Shown: piece after piece, positions 46,819 through 57,413 of the stretch
How the letters are laid out: each line of letters starts with the position of its first letter
Position numbering within the stretch: position 1 is the first letter of the stretch
Origin: Tropicimonas isoalkanivorans
Lineage (GTDB): Bacteria > Pseudomonadota > Alphaproteobacteria > Rhodobacterales > Rhodobacteraceae
Reading direction: 5' to 3'
Length of the DNA: 64,000 nt
Assembly (NCBI RefSeq): GCF_900112335.1
Contig: NZ_FOLG01000007.1
Coordinates: 62,001 to 126,000, forward strand
Notes under the pieces: model-generated
The model's input: only the letters and a program-made list of their open reading frames with translations
Database searches by the model: none
Told to the model about the DNA's origin: nothing
Made by a program: the position numbers and the translations under genes

Positions 46819-46969
46819 CGAGTCTGGCTCCTTTGCAATCAGATGGGTGTGCGTGCGTAGATATGCGCAGCGCACGGTGCTGTTCAACCGGAGCGCGGCA
46901 CCTGCCATCTTGCGTCGCGCGGCGTTCGCCCCTAGCTGCTGACAACGTCGCCAGAAAGGATGCCCGCCG

Positions 46970-48316
46970 ATGGACCAACCGCTCGATCAGCTCACCGACG
47001 CCCTTCTCGATGCCGCCCGCAAGGCCGGCGCGGAGGCCGCTGACGCCATCGCCATCGCAGGCACCTCGATCAGCATCGACGTGCGCGGGGGCGCGCTGGA
47101 ACAGGCAGAGCGTTCGGAGGGCATCGACATCGGCCTGCGGGCGATCCTCGGTCGGCGCCAAGCCTGTGTCTCCTCCTCCTCGATCACCCCGGAAACGCTG
47201 GCAGAAATGGCGGATCGGGCCGTAGCGATGGCCCGCGAGGCGCCCGAAGATCCCGGCGTGGGGCTTGCACCGGCGGAGGCTCTGGCCCGGGACACGGACT
47301 GCAGCGTGCTCGACATGGACGACCCAGAGGGTGAGCCGCTGCCCGCCCACATGGAGCGCGCGGCGCGCGAAGCCGAGGCGGCCGCGCTCGCGGTGGACGG
47401 GATCAGCCGGGTGGACTCCGCCTCCGCAGGCTACGGCCGAAGGCGGGTGCACCTGGCCACCTCCGGCGGCTTTTCCGGCGGATATTCCCGCACCGATTCA
47501 GCCCTCTATGCCGTGGCGATCACCGGCGAGGGTACGAAGATGGAGCGCGACTATTACGGCGAGAGCCGGACGCACAGGTCCGACCTGCCGACGCCCGAAG
47601 AGGTGGGCCGTATCGCTTCCGAGCGTACGCTGGCCCGCGCGGGAGCGCGAAAACCACCCACCGGCGCCTTCCCGGTGCTTTTCGACGAACGCGTTGCGGC
47701 ATCGTTGATCGGGCATCTGCTCGTTGCGATCAACGGCTCCTCCATCGTCCGGGGCGCCTCCTGGCTGCGGGATGCGATGGGCGGGCCGGTGCTCCCCAAG
47801 GGCCTGTCGCTCACCGAGCAACCGCGGCGGCGGCGCGGGCCCGCCTCCCGGCTGTTCGACGCCGAGGGACTGCCGACGGCTGAGCGCGACATCGTCCGCG
47901 ACGGGGTGCTCCAAGGGTGGGTGCTGGACCTCTCCACGGCCCGCAAACTGGGTCTGGAGAGCACGGCGAACGCCACCCGCGGCCCCTCTGCCCCGCCGTC
48001 TCCGTCGGCTTCGAACATCGCCCTGACGCAGGGCGAGGCGAGCCGAGACGACCTGATCGTGCAAATGGGGCGCGGGCTCGTCGTGACCTCGATGATCGGC
48101 GCCACGATCAATCCCACCACTGGCGACTATTCACGTGGCGCGTCAGGGTTTTGGGTGGAAAACGGCGAGATCGCCTGGCCGGTCAACGAATGTACCATCG
48201 CCGGCAATCTCCGCGAGATGCTGACCCGCCTGATTCCCGCCAACGACGCGCGGCCCCACGTGTCGCGCGTCGTCCCCTCGCTCCTGGTGGAAGGACTCAC
48301 GCTTGCCGGGGAGTGA
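46970..48316 (+). CDS. tldE: TldD/PmbA family metalloprotease subunit (TldE-like)
   Basis: A 448-residue protein of the PmbA/TldE half of the TldD-TldE system, which trims modified peptides and small proteins. Visible are IDVRGGALEQAERSEGIDIGLR, the KPPTGAFPVLFDERVA region and the C-terminal NPTTGDYSRGASGFWVENG. The HExxxH zinc motif of TldD is absent, as expected for TldE. It leads an operon with cysQ, DUF4170, waaA and lpxK. Confidence 0.88.
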   Translation: MDQPLDQLTDALLDAARKAGAEAADAIAIAGTSISIDVRGGALEQAERSEGIDIGLRAILGRRQACVSSSSITPETLAEMADRAVAMAREAPEDPGVGLAPAEALARDTDCSVLDMDDPEGEPLPAHMERAAREAEAAALAVDGISRVDSASAGYGRRRVHLATSGGFSGGYSRTDSALYAVAITGEGTKMERDYYGESRTHRSDLPTPEEVGRIASERTLARAGARKPPTGAFPVLFDERVAASLIGHLLVAINGSSIVRGASWLRDAMGGPVLPKGLSLTEQPRRRRGPASRLFDAEGLPTAERDIVRDGVLQGWVLDLSTARKLGLESTANATRGPSAPPSPSASNIALTQGEASRDDLIVQMGRGLVVTSMIGATINPTTGDYSRGASGFWVENGEIAWPVNECTIAGNLREMLTRLIPANDARPHVSRVVPSLLVEGLTLAGE

Positions 48317-49082
48317 CCTTCAACTCCTGATCGACGCGGCCGTCGCAGCCGCGGAGATCGCGTGCCGGCATTTTCGAACCGAGCAGGCCGTGTGGGAAAA
48401 GGAGGCCGGCCAAGGTCCGGTGACGGAGGCGGACCTTGCGGTCGACCGCATGCTTAGGGACCGTCTGACGTCGGCGCGGCCCGATTACGGCTGGATGTCC
48501 GAAGAAAGCGAGGACGACGCCGACTCGCGGCTGGCCCGCCCGGTGACGTTCGTCATCGACCCGATCGACGGCACCCGCGCGTTCACCGAAGGGCACCGGA
48601 CGTGGGCCCATTCGCTCGCGGTGGCGGAGCAGGGGCGGGTTATTGCGGCGGTGGTCTATCTGCCCATGCTCCAGCGGCTGTTCACGGCGGAACGGGGCCA
48701 GGGGGCGGCGCTCAACGGCCGTCTGCTTCAGGCGAGCGCACGGCAGACGTTGCAGGGGGCCGACATCCTCGCCGCAGCCCCGGCACTGAAGCAGGAGCAC
48801 TGGCCCGGCGGCCTGCCGGACATAAAGCGGCATTTCCGCTCATCTCTAGCCTATCGATTGAGCCTTGTAGGACAGGGCCGATTCGACGGGATGTTGACCC
48901 TCCGGAACAGTTGGGAATGGGACATCGCCGCCGGCAGCCTCATTGCCGAAGAAGCGGGGGCTCGGGTTTCGGACCGGGCGGGGCTTCCGATCGCTTTTAA
49001 CTCGCCGCTTCGCCACGCTGCCGGCGTCGTCTGCGCGACCCCGGCGGTGCACACCGCCCTTGTGGACCTGCTGAACCCCTGA
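48303..49082 (+). CDS. cysQ: 3'(2'),5'-bisphosphate nucleotidase / inositol monophosphatase family
   Basis: A 259-residue metal-dependent phosphatase: PVTEADLAVDR, the DPIDGTRAFTEG metal site and WEWDIAAGSLIAEEAG. Likely dephosphorylates PAP, a by-product of sulfate use; an inositol monophosphatase role cannot be excluded. The TTG start at 48303 has AAGGA upstream and lies within the tldE 3' end (14-base overlap). Confidence 0.83.
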   Translation: MPGSDLQLLIDAAVAAAEIACRHFRTEQAVWEKEAGQGPVTEADLAVDRMLRDRLTSARPDYGWMSEESEDDADSRLARPVTFVIDPIDGTRAFTEGHRTWAHSLAVAEQGRVIAAVVYLPMLQRLFTAERGQGAALNGRLLQASARQTLQGADILAAAPALKQEHWPGGLPDIKRHFRSSLAYRLSLVGQGRFDGMLTLRNSWEWDIAAGSLIAEEAGARVSDRAGLPIAFNSPLRHAAGVVCATPAVHTALVDLLNP

Positions 49083-49312
49083 GCCGCAGCAGGCGCATTA
49101 CGGTCGGACGGTTCATGGGAGATAGAAGGGAGCCCTCCCGCCCCTTTCAGACGCCCTGACGGGCGCCGGAAAGCGTTGGGCCGAGCCGCGCCTGCGGCGC
49201 GGCGGTCGCGACCATGCCGCCGGGGCGGTGAGAGCGGCACCCCTTACGTGCTTGACGGATCGCCCCGACCCGATAGGGTGCCGCGAAACGGCCCACAGGA
49301 CTGGAGGATTCA

Positions 49313-49555
49313 ATGGCGCAGCGCCTGCATCTCGTCTTTGGCGGCGAGCTAGTCGACCCGTCGAAAAACGCGTTCAAGAATGTCGACGACATTCATATCG
49401 TCGGCATGTTCCCCGACTACGCCACCGCGCATGACGCCTGGAAGGAGAACGCGCAAAAGACGGTGGACAATGCCCACATGCGATATTTCATCGCCCACAT
49501 TCACCGGCTGCGGGACGAAGAGCAGGAGGCCTCTTCCACCGAAGAACTCGGCTGA
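49313..49555 (+). CDS. DUF4170-family protein
   Basis: An 80-residue cytosolic protein: LVFGGELVDPSKNAFKNVDDIHIVGMFPDYATAHDAW is the DUF4170 signature. No enzymatic role known; it is typically placed between cysQ and waaA, as here. GGAGG precedes the ATG. The 230-base gap before it contains no other gene that I can support. Confidence 0.9.
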   Translation: MAQRLHLVFGGELVDPSKNAFKNVDDIHIVGMFPDYATAHDAWKENAQKTVDNAHMRYFIAHIHRLRDEEQEASSTEELG

Positions 49556-49565
49556 GCGGCCGGCC

Positions 49566-50828
49566 TTGGACGCGCTGACGATCCCTCGTCTCCGCGCCCG
49601 GCTTCGTTCGCCCGCGCTGGCGCGGAGGCTCGCGGCGGAAGCGCTGCGCGACGGGCCGGTCGGGCAGGAGGCCCGCGAACGATTGGGGCGAAGTGACGTC
49701 GCGCGTCCGCAGGGAATTCTGCTCTGGGTCCATGCACCGCTCGGAACCGATCCCTTGGCCCTGCTCTCGCTTCAGGACTTGCTGGAGCAGGAGCTGGACG
49801 AGGTGCATATCCTGCTCACCACGGACGCACTGCCGGAGGCGGTCACAGGCAGCGCGACCGGAACGATGATCAGCCAGCACCCGCCCCTCGAGGCGGACCG
49901 CCCGGTTCAACGTTTCCTGGATCATTGGTCTCCGGACGTGTCAATTTGGCTTGGAACAGTGGATAGCCCGATCCTTCTGGGTCGAACGGCAGGGCGAAAC
50001 ATCCCGCTCTTCCTTCAGGATGCCGTCGCTCCGGACGCTGTCGGCGGCCGAGCGCGAAACGTGCAGCGGACCATGTTCGGCCTGTTCGATCGTATTCTGG
50101 CCCTCGACAGTCGGCACTCCGACGGAATCCGCGGGCTTGGAGCAATTCCGGCAAGGATCGAGGTGACGGGTCCCCTCGAACGACTACACAAACCACCGCA
50201 TTCCCTCGAAGCCGAACGCGAAGCGCTGGCAGCGCAGTTGCATGCGCGGCCGGTGTGGCTCGCAGCCTGCCCCTCCGAACCCGAAGTTGGGATCGTCTTG
50301 CGGGCGCACGCGCAAGCATTGCGCACGGCCCATCGCCTTCTGTTGATCCTGGTGCCAGTGGCCGACCACATCGGTCCCGCGATGGCCGAGGAACTTGTTT
50401 CGCACGGATGGTCCGTCGCGCGCAGGGAGGCTGGAGAGGATCCGGAAAACAACACGGATGTCTTTATCGTCGATTGCCTGGAGGAACTTGGCCTGTGCTA
50501 TCGGCTGGCCCCGGTGACGTATCTGGGGGGCACCATAGCGGGCGGGGATGTGCAGGACCCAATGGGTCCAGCCACGCTTGGGTCGGCCATTATCGCGGGC
50601 CCCGTGGGTGGAAACGAGGAGCCGGCCTTGGCAAAACTGGCGGCGGCCGACGCGTGCCGGCGCATTTCCGGCGCCAAAGATCTCGGGCCGGCGGTCATCG
50701 ACTTGTTGTCACCAGAGGCGGCCGCGACGCTTTCGCTCCACGCCTGGGACACGGCCTCCGAAGGCGTCGATGTCCTGAACCGGCTGACGCACCATGTGCT
50801 CGTCGCGCTGCGCGGCAGGGGACTCTGA
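49566..50828 (+). CDS. waaA: Kdo transferase (3-deoxy-D-manno-octulosonic acid transferase)
   Basis: A 420-residue glycosyltransferase of the WaaA family, which adds Kdo to lipid IVA. N-terminal half: [11 protein letters not shown] and [12 protein letters not shown]; the linker [12 protein letters not shown]-terminal half: [16 protein letters not shown] and [24 protein letters not shown]. The order DUF4170-waaA-lpxK supports the call. The TTG start at 49566 has no clear ribosome site; it may be translationally coupled to DUF4170, whose stop is ten bases upstream. Confidence 0.82.
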   Translation: MDALTIPRLRARLRSPALARRLAAEALRDGPVGQEARERLGRSDVARPQGILLWVHAPLGTDPLALLSLQDLLEQELDEVHILLTTDALPEAVTGSATGTMISQHPPLEADRPVQRFLDHWSPDVSIWLGTVDSPILLGRTAGRNIPLFLQDAVAPDAVGGRARNVQRTMFGLFDRILALDSRHSDGIRGLGAIPARIEVTGPLERLHKPPHSLEAEREALAAQLHARPVWLAACPSEPEVGIVLRAHAQALRTAHRLLLILVPVADHIGPAMAEELVSHGWSVARREAGEDPENNTDVFIVDCLEELGLCYRLAPVTYLGGTIAGGDVQDPMGPATLGSAIIAGPVGGNEEPALAKLAAADACRRISGAKDLGPAVIDLLSPEAAATLSLHAWDTASEGVDVLNRLTHHVLVALRGRGL

Positions 50829-51817
50829 TGCGCGCTCCGTCATTCTGGGACAGCCCGCCTGACGCGCCGGGCTGGCAGGCCCGTGTGCTTGCGCCGCTCG
50901 GCGCACTGTACGCCCGGGCCACCGCACGAAGACTGGCCCGTGGAGAGGGGTTTCAGGCCGGCGTGCCGGTGATCTGCGTCGGCAACATCAACGCTGGCGG
51001 CACTGGCAAAACGCCCACGGTGATCGCCCTTGCACAGCGGCTGGGAGACGGGACCCACGTGGTGAGTCGTGGTCATGGCGGGACGCTTGAGGGCCCCGTT
51101 CAGGTGGACCCGACCCAGCACAGCGCCGACGCGGTCGGTGACGAACCGCTCCTGATTGCGGCCTTCGCACCGGCCTGGATCGCGCGCGACCGTGCGGCCG
51201 GGGTCCGGGCCGCCCAAGCGGCCGGAGCGCGGCGTATCCTGCTGGACGACGGGTTTCAGAACCCGTCGGTCGAGAAGGATCTTTCGATTGTCGTGGTTGA
51301 TGCCGCCCACGGTTTCGGCAACGGGCGGTGCATTCCGGCCGGACCATTGCGCGAGCCGGTCGCGACGGGCCTTTCCCGCGCCGATCTCGTGCTCAGCATC
51401 GGACCGGACGCGATGCAGGCGCGTTTTGTTGAGCGGTGGGGCACCACGCTGAGGGAGGCAGGGCTGCCCCACGTAACCGGCGCGCTTCAGCCCTTGCAGA
51501 CGGGCATGGACTGGCACGGGCTAGCGGCGCTTGCGTTCGCCGGCATTGGACATCCAGAGAAATTCTTCGCCACCCTTCGCTCGCTCGGGGCGGATATCAG
51601 GCGCGCCGAAGCGCTGGACGATCACCAGGCCTACACGCCAGCCCTGCTCACACGACTGGAAAGCGAGGCGAAGGCGCTCGGGGCGCAGCTCGTGACAACA
51701 GAAAAGGACGCCGTGCGGATGCCGGCGTCCTTCAGGAGAAATGTCCTCAGCTTGCCCGTTCGACTGGAGCTGGACGACTGGGCACAGCTGGACACGCTGC
51801 TCTCCGCCCTGCGCTGA
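50828..51817 (+). CDS. lpxK: Tetraacyldisaccharide 4'-kinase
   Basis: A 329-residue membrane-associated lipid A kinase. The P-loop [15 protein letters not shown], the Arg region VVSRGHGG, the [15 protein letters not shown] motif and the C-terminal [11 protein letters not shown] are diagnostic. The start overlaps the waaA stop (TGATG). It completes the Kdo/lipid A group with waaA. Confidence 0.94.
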   Translation: MRAPSFWDSPPDAPGWQARVLAPLGALYARATARRLARGEGFQAGVPVICVGNINAGGTGKTPTVIALAQRLGDGTHVVSRGHGGTLEGPVQVDPTQHSADAVGDEPLLIAAFAPAWIARDRAAGVRAAQAAGARRILLDDGFQNPSVEKDLSIVVVDAAHGFGNGRCIPAGPLREPVATGLSRADLVLSIGPDAMQARFVERWGTTLREAGLPHVTGALQPLQTGMDWHGLAALAFAGIGHPEKFFATLRSLGADIRRAEALDDHQAYTPALLTRLESEAKALGAQLVTTEKDAVRMPASFRRNVLSLPVRLELDDWAQLDTLLSALR

Positions 51818-51825
51818 CGCTCACG

Positions 51826-52503
51826 TCACTCTGCGAGCGCGTCGTCGAGCAGCTTCGAGAACTCTTCGTAGCTCATGTTGCTGTATTTCTCGCCATTCAC
51901 GATGAAGCTCGGCGTGGAATCGATGCCATGCTCCTTCGCGTTGGCCTCGTACCAATCCACCAGCGACTGCGCCTTGCCAGCGTCCTGCAGGCAAGCGTTG
52001 ACCGTCTCGTCCGACAGCCCCGCCTTCCGGCCAATCTTGCGAAGGTTGTCCGCCACTTCGGCCGGTTCGCCGCCAGCCCAGCCGCTGATGTCCTCAAAGA
52101 CAAGGCTCTGAATTCCCCAGTACCGAAGGGGATCGCAGCGGGCGACCATGCTGGCCCAAAGGCCGTAGCGGTCGAAGTAGACGTCGCGGAAGATGAAGTG
52201 GATCTTGCCGGAATCGATGTAGTTTTCCTTCAACTCGGGGAACACGGTCTTCTCGAAGTTGGCGCAGTGACCGCAGGTGAAGGAGCCGTACTCGATCACC
52301 TCCACCTTGGCGTCCGGATTGCCGAGGGACATCTCGACGATTTCGGCGGGGGCCGGTGCCGGCGCGTTTTCGGTTTCGGTTTCGGCAGCGTGGGCCGCCG
52401 GAACAAGCGCCTCGGCAGGGCCGGTCGCCGTGGTGCTCATCCAGTAGCCGATTCCGGCGGCGGCCATAGCACCTGCGGCCGTCAGGGTCAGATAACGCTT
52501 CAT
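51826..52503 (-). CDS. DsbA-family thiol:disulfide oxidoreductase
   Basis: A 225-residue secreted or membrane-anchored protein with a hydrophobic N-terminus (residues 5-23), an Ala/Pro/Glu-rich spacer, then a DsbA domain with active site FTCGHCANFEKTV and cis-Pro loop DSTPSFIVNG. The short helical insert makes it DsbA-like rather than DsbC/G. The ATG overlaps the DUF721 gene stop (ATGA). Confidence 0.9.
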   Translation of the reverse strand: MKRYLTLTAAGAMAAAGIGYWMSTTATGPAEALVPAAHAAETETENAPAPAPAEIVEMSLGNPDAKVEVIEYGSFTCGHCANFEKTVFPELKENYIDSGKIHFIFRDVYFDRYGLWASMVARCDPLRYWGIQSLVFEDISGWAGGEPAEVADNLRKIGRKAGLSDETVNACLQDAGKAQSLVDWYEANAKEHGIDSTPSFIVNGEKYSNMSYEEFSKLLDDALAE

Positions 52504-53045
52504 TCGGGTGTCTCCGATTGTCTTTTGCTTTTGTTCAGGACCAATGCCCCCAGGCTGGCGAGGGCCTTGCGCAGGCTGTCGTCGCATACTTCGCCGGCGA
52601 GATCTTCCGCCCGTCTGCGGCATGCAGCATTCGGCGCGCGCGGCGCGGGGGGCGGTGGGGGGGCAAACTGCGCCTGGCCCTCGGCAAAGCCGGTGGGCGC
52701 GGTCTGGGTGAAACGAATGCGCGAGATCGCGGCGTAGCCGTAGACGGCATTCACCTTTTCCCGCAGCCTGGGTTCTTGCATCTGCAACATGGGCGCATTT
52801 GCACCGGTGGTGAGGACAGTCAGCGTGGCGCCGAAACTACCACGGCCATAATTCACCGACACCGGGCGGGCGATTGCGGCAATCTCCTGGCCGACGATCT
52901 CCGCCCAGTGCGTCAGGACGCGCGTCTCCGAAAAGCCGCGGGACTCCGTTGCCCGGCGAACTCGCTGAGTGAGGAGGCCCGAGGTTCGCTCGAACCCGCG
53001 CATCCGGCGCCTGGGCTTGCTTGGATCTGCTGGTCGCGGGGACAT
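52500..53045 (-). CDS. DUF721 (DciA-like) protein
   Basis: A 181-residue protein with a DUF721 domain (HWAEIVGQEIAAIARPVSV, then SFGATLTVLTTGANAPML). DUF721 proteins include DciA, which loads the replicative helicase in bacteria lacking DnaC. A proline-rich run (APPPPPAP) precedes a basic tail. The ATG at 53045 is supported by GGAG and preferred over the GTG at 53075. Confidence 0.85.
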   Translation of the reverse strand: MSPRPADPSKPRRRMRGFERTSGLLTQRVRRATESRGFSETRVLTHWAEIVGQEIAAIARPVSVNYGRGSFGATLTVLTTGANAPMLQMQEPRLREKVNAVYGYAAISRIRFTQTAPTGFAEGQAQFAPPPPPAPRAPNAACRRRAEDLAGEVCDDSLRKALASLGALVLNKSKRQSETPE

Positions 53046-53139
53046 TGCCTGCTCCGACGCCTGACTTCTGCTCACGTTGCGCCTATCTTAGCGACTGGTC
53101 CGCTGGGGGCCAGAGGGGCGATGACCGGGGGCATAAAGA

Positions 53140-54207
53140 TTGCGTGACGAATGGGTACAACCGGCGGGCGCCGATCTGATGGACTGGTACGATGGCCATG
53201 CACGGGGTCTGCCGTGGCGCGTGGGCCCGGCCGACCGCCGTGCGGGCGTGCGCCCCGATCCCTACCGGGTCTGGCTCAGCGAAGTGATGTTGCAGCAGAC
53301 GACGGTAGCTGCGGTGCGGGAGAAGTTTCGCCGCTTCACTGAGATCTGGCCAGATGTGCGTTCGCTGGCGGCGGCGGAGGACGCGCAGGTGATGGCCGAG
53401 TGGGCGGGACTTGGGTACTATGCGCGCGCGCGCAACCTGCTCCAGTGTGCCCGGGTCGTGGCCAATGACCTCGGAGGACGGTTCCCGGAAACGCGCGAGG
53501 GGCTGCTGGCCCTTCCCGGCATCGGTCCCTATACGGCCGCCGCGATCGCGGCCATCGCGTTCGACCGGCCGGAGACTGTGGTAGACGGCAACGTTGAGCG
53601 GGTGGTGGCGCGGCTGTTCGATGTGGACACGCCGTTGCCGAAGGCAAAGCCGGAGTTGACACGCCTGGCCGGTCTGCTGACGCCGCAGGCGCGACCCGGA
53701 GATCACGCACAGGCGATGATGGACCTCGGGGCCACGATCTGTACGCCGAGGTCTCCCGCCTGCGGCATTTGCCCGCTCATGGCCTCGTGCGCGGCCCGTG
53801 CCACTGGCCGCGCCGCGGACTTGCCCAGGAAAGCCGAAAAGAAACCAAAGCCCGTCCGCCTTGGCATCGCCTACGTGGCCCGCCGGAGCGACGGGGCGTT
53901 GTTGCTGGAAACCCGGCCGGAGCGCGGCCTGTTGGGAGGAATGCTGGGCTGGCCGGGTTCGGACTGGGGGGAGTCGCCGGAAGCAGCGCCACCAGTCGCT
54001 GCGGAATGGACGGTGCTCGGCGGGGACGTGCGCCATACCTTCACCCATTTTCACCTGAGGCTGGCTGTAGAGGTCGCGAGCGTCGATCTCGATTGCCGAC
54101 CGGAGCGCGGTACGTTCGTCCCGGCGCGAGACTTCCGCCCGTCCTCCCTGCCGACCGTGATGCGAAAGGTCTGGGCAATTGCCGGGCCTGCGCTGACGCA
54201 CCTCTGA
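53140..54207 (+). CDS. mutY: A/G-specific adenine glycosylase
   Basis: A 355-residue DNA repair enzyme removing A opposite 8-oxoG. Catalytic Glu in WLSEVMLQQTTV, HhH motif LLALPGIGPYTAAAI, catalytic Asp in VVDGNVERVVARL, [4Fe-4S] cysteines C-x6-C-x2-C-x5-C, and a C-terminal NUDIX-like domain (RLGIAYVARRSDGALLL, THFHLRL). The TTG start at 53140 keeps the full N-terminal helix; an ATG at 53179 is possible. Confidence 0.93.
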   Translation: MRDEWVQPAGADLMDWYDGHARGLPWRVGPADRRAGVRPDPYRVWLSEVMLQQTTVAAVREKFRRFTEIWPDVRSLAAAEDAQVMAEWAGLGYYARARNLLQCARVVANDLGGRFPETREGLLALPGIGPYTAAAIAAIAFDRPETVVDGNVERVVARLFDVDTPLPKAKPELTRLAGLLTPQARPGDHAQAMMDLGATICTPRSPACGICPLMASCAARATGRAADLPRKAEKKPKPVRLGIAYVARRSDGALLLETRPERGLLGGMLGWPGSDWGESPEAAPPVAAEWTVLGGDVRHTFTHFHLRLAVEVASVDLDCRPERGTFVPARDFRPSSLPTVMRKVWAIAGPALTHL

Positions 54208-54225
54208 CGGTGGCGCACGGGTGCC

Positions 54226-54302
54226 ATGAAGCGGGAGGGGGCTCTGCCCCCGGCGCGGCGAGCCGCCCCCCCCCCCCCCCGGGATATTTTTGGACACAAG
54301 AA
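54226..54302 (-). repeat. Dispersed intergenic repeat, copy D, with a poly-C tract
   Basis: Read on the minus strand: TTTCTTGTGTCCAAAAATA, TCCC, an expanded G-run of 15, hairpin GGCG-GCT-CGCC, then GGGGGC-AGA-GCCCCC. The 5' box is nearly identical to copy A. It lies between convergent mutY and ccrM. Confidence 0.75.
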
Positions 54303-54315
54303 ATCGGGAGAACAG

Positions 54316-54350
54316 GAAAAAATATGCCCCGCCTTTTGACAAGGCGGGGC
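54316..54350 (-). terminator. Terminator of the ccrM gene
   Basis: On the minus strand GCCCCGCC pairs with GGCGGGGC (54350-54326) and is followed by ATATTTTTT, 50 bases beyond the ccrM stop. Confidence 0.85.
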
Positions 54351-54401
54351 CAGGTGGGTGCCAACTGTGTCAGGCCACAGGCACCGGCGGTTACTTGAAT
54401 G

Positions 54402-55607
<1,206 letters not shown>

Positions 55608-55609
<2 letters not shown>

Positions 55610-56237
55610 AAGCACTTGGCGTTTTGACTTGATACAAGATATTGCGCACGGGGGCGAAAGAACGCCTATGGTGTGGGGTGATCCCAAGATTTTGAAGTGC
55701 CAGCTTGTGTTCCGGCGTCGGGTATCCCGCGTTCCGTTCCCAGCCGTAGCCAGGGTGTTGTTGCGCCAAATCCACCATGAGGCTATCGCGCGCCACCTTG
55801 GCCACGATCGACGCGGCGGCGATTGACAAACAGAGCGCATCGCCCCCGACGACCGTTTGCGCGGCGCAGGGCAAGTCGGGGGGGAGCCGGTTGCCGTCCA
55901 CCAGTGCAAAGTCCGGCTCTTGGGCGAGAAGCGACAACGCCCGGGCCATGGCGAGTTGCGAGGCGTGAAGGATGTTGAGGCGCTCGATCTCCTCCACGCC
56001 GACATGAACGATGGCGACCTGCGCGGTCTGGTGAATTTGCTGCGCAAGGGACATCCGGCGTTTTGCCGAGAGCTTCTTGCTGTCGTCCAGTCCATCGGGA
56101 ATGCAGGTGCGGTCCAGCACCACGGCTGCGGCCGTTACCGGGCCGGCCAGCGGGCCGCGTCCGACTTCGTCCATACCGACGACGAAGCGGGCACCACGGG
56201 CCCAGGCGGCCTGTTCGAAGGCGAGATGGGGACTCAT
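55608..56237 (-). CDS. rnhB: Ribonuclease HII
   Basis: A 209-residue enzyme cleaving RNA in RNA-DNA hybrids. Active-site motif VVGMDEVGRGPLAGPVTAAAVVL with the Asp-Glu pair, then DDSKKLS, and the later Asp sites (ALVDGNRLP, ASIVAKVARD). The ATG at 56237 is the first giving a normal N-terminus. Same strand and 93 bases upstream of ccrM. Confidence 0.94.
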
Positions 56238-56383
56238 GCCCTCTACCCAACCCGAGATGCCGCGGGTTTCAAGACGGAAAATGGCAGAAGGGCCAAGCCC
56301 TCCTGCCATTCCGGCGCGGCGCAAGATTGGCTCGCGCCCTGCCCGCAGGTATCGCCGGGTGGGGGACCGGCGTGGCCCGCGCC

Positions 56384-56944
56384 TCAACGAATTCGGTAGC
56401 CGTTCCTTTGAAGGCAATCGCTGTTCCATGCCCTGCGGTTCTGGATGTCGCCGGGCATGTCGAGGATTCGCTCGCATTGCGTGGGAAGGCCGGCGGTGCG
56501 TATGCCCGACCGTTCCAGACAGGCCCGCGTCACGAACTCCCGGTAGCTACCATCGGAGCGGAAGGTGCGCTCGCAGGTCCGCGGTACGATGCGGTACACA
56601 TCCTGGACGCGCGGCGGTTTCGCAACGGGCGCACGCGAGGTGTGCGGCGCTCCGGACCAGGGTCGGTAGGGCTGAATGAGCGGCGAGCGGTGCTGGTTTT
56701 GCGGATAGGGATACCTGTAGGTCTGCTCGCTCGGACGCCAGTCGCGACGGTCGTTCTTGCGGTCGTCTTTCTTTTTCTCCTCTTCCTGACGATCATGGAT
56801 GGACTTCGCGAGAACGGCCGCGATCCCGACACCGACAAGCAGTTTGGCTAGGTCGCCCTGCTCCAAAGCCTGCGCTGGTCTGGGAGCCAGTGTCCCGAGC
56901 GCCAGGGTGGCGGAAAGGGCGGTCGCGGCGATGGTTTTAAACAT
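56384..56944 (-). CDS. Cys-containing secreted protein of unknown function
   Basis: A 186-residue protein: signal peptide (cleavage after AQA, residue 26), a hydrophobic helix at 34-47, a highly charged stretch (residues 50-70, KKKDDRKNDRR), a Tyr/Pro/Gln-rich middle, and a C-terminal part with four Cys (124, 142, 157, 177) that could form two disulfides. Not recognised. Divergent from the membrane regulator operon, which also has a secreted Cys protein. Confidence 0.65.
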   Translation of the reverse strand: MFKTIAATALSATLALGTLAPRPAQALEQGDLAKLLVGVGIAAVLAKSIHDRQEEEKKKDDRKNDRRDWRPSEQTYRYPYPQNQHRSPLIQPYRPWSGAPHTSRAPVAKPPRVQDVYRIVPRTCERTFRSDGSYREFVTRACLERSGIRTAGLPTQCERILDMPGDIQNRRAWNSDCLQRNGYRIR

Positions 56945-57119
56945 GGCGGTTTCCTGTTCTGGACGGGCGTTTGGCCGGCAGCGGGGGCCACGGGCGGTGT
57001 GGGGAGAACATTGGGTTCACCGCCAAATCAGGCAATATCACCCGGACGCTATCGGATAACCAATGCCGCAACCTATTAGGGTTATTGAATATCGTGGCGT
57101 TTGCCCGCAATGTCGCCGC

Positions 57120-57413
57120 ATGAGACACCCTGCCCTTCTCCCTGCTCTGGCAATGGTCCTGGCGCTCGTTGCGGGCACCGCCCAGGCCGGCTGCTACGCC
57201 GATTACAAGGCGAAGCGGGACAAACCGCTGCGGCTCCACTATGGAACCATCCAACTGCGCGGCAAGGATTGCTCCAAGGCGGCCGCCGAGCGACAGATTC
57301 CCAAGCGGATCGCGTCCGATGGCTGGACTCTTCTGACCGTTCTGGGCGTGTTCGACGAAAGCGGTCTGGGGAAAAGGAAAGACAGTGCCGGCAAGTTCCA
57401 TCTCCGTTACTGA
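57120..57413 (+). CDS. Small secreted protein with two cysteines, coupled to a membrane regulator
   Basis: A 97-residue protein with a signal peptide (residues 1-23) and Cys25 and Cys51 in the mature part (GCYADYKAKRDKP, GKDCSKAAAE). No recognised family. Its 3' end overlaps the next gene by 29 bases. An earlier ATG at 57063 is possible, but only the start at 57120 opens directly on a signal peptide. Confidence 0.65.
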   Translation: MRHPALLPALAMVLALVAGTAQAGCYADYKAKRDKPLRLHYGTIQLRGKDCSKAAAERQIPKRIASDGWTLLTVLGVFDESGLGKRKDSAGKFHLRY

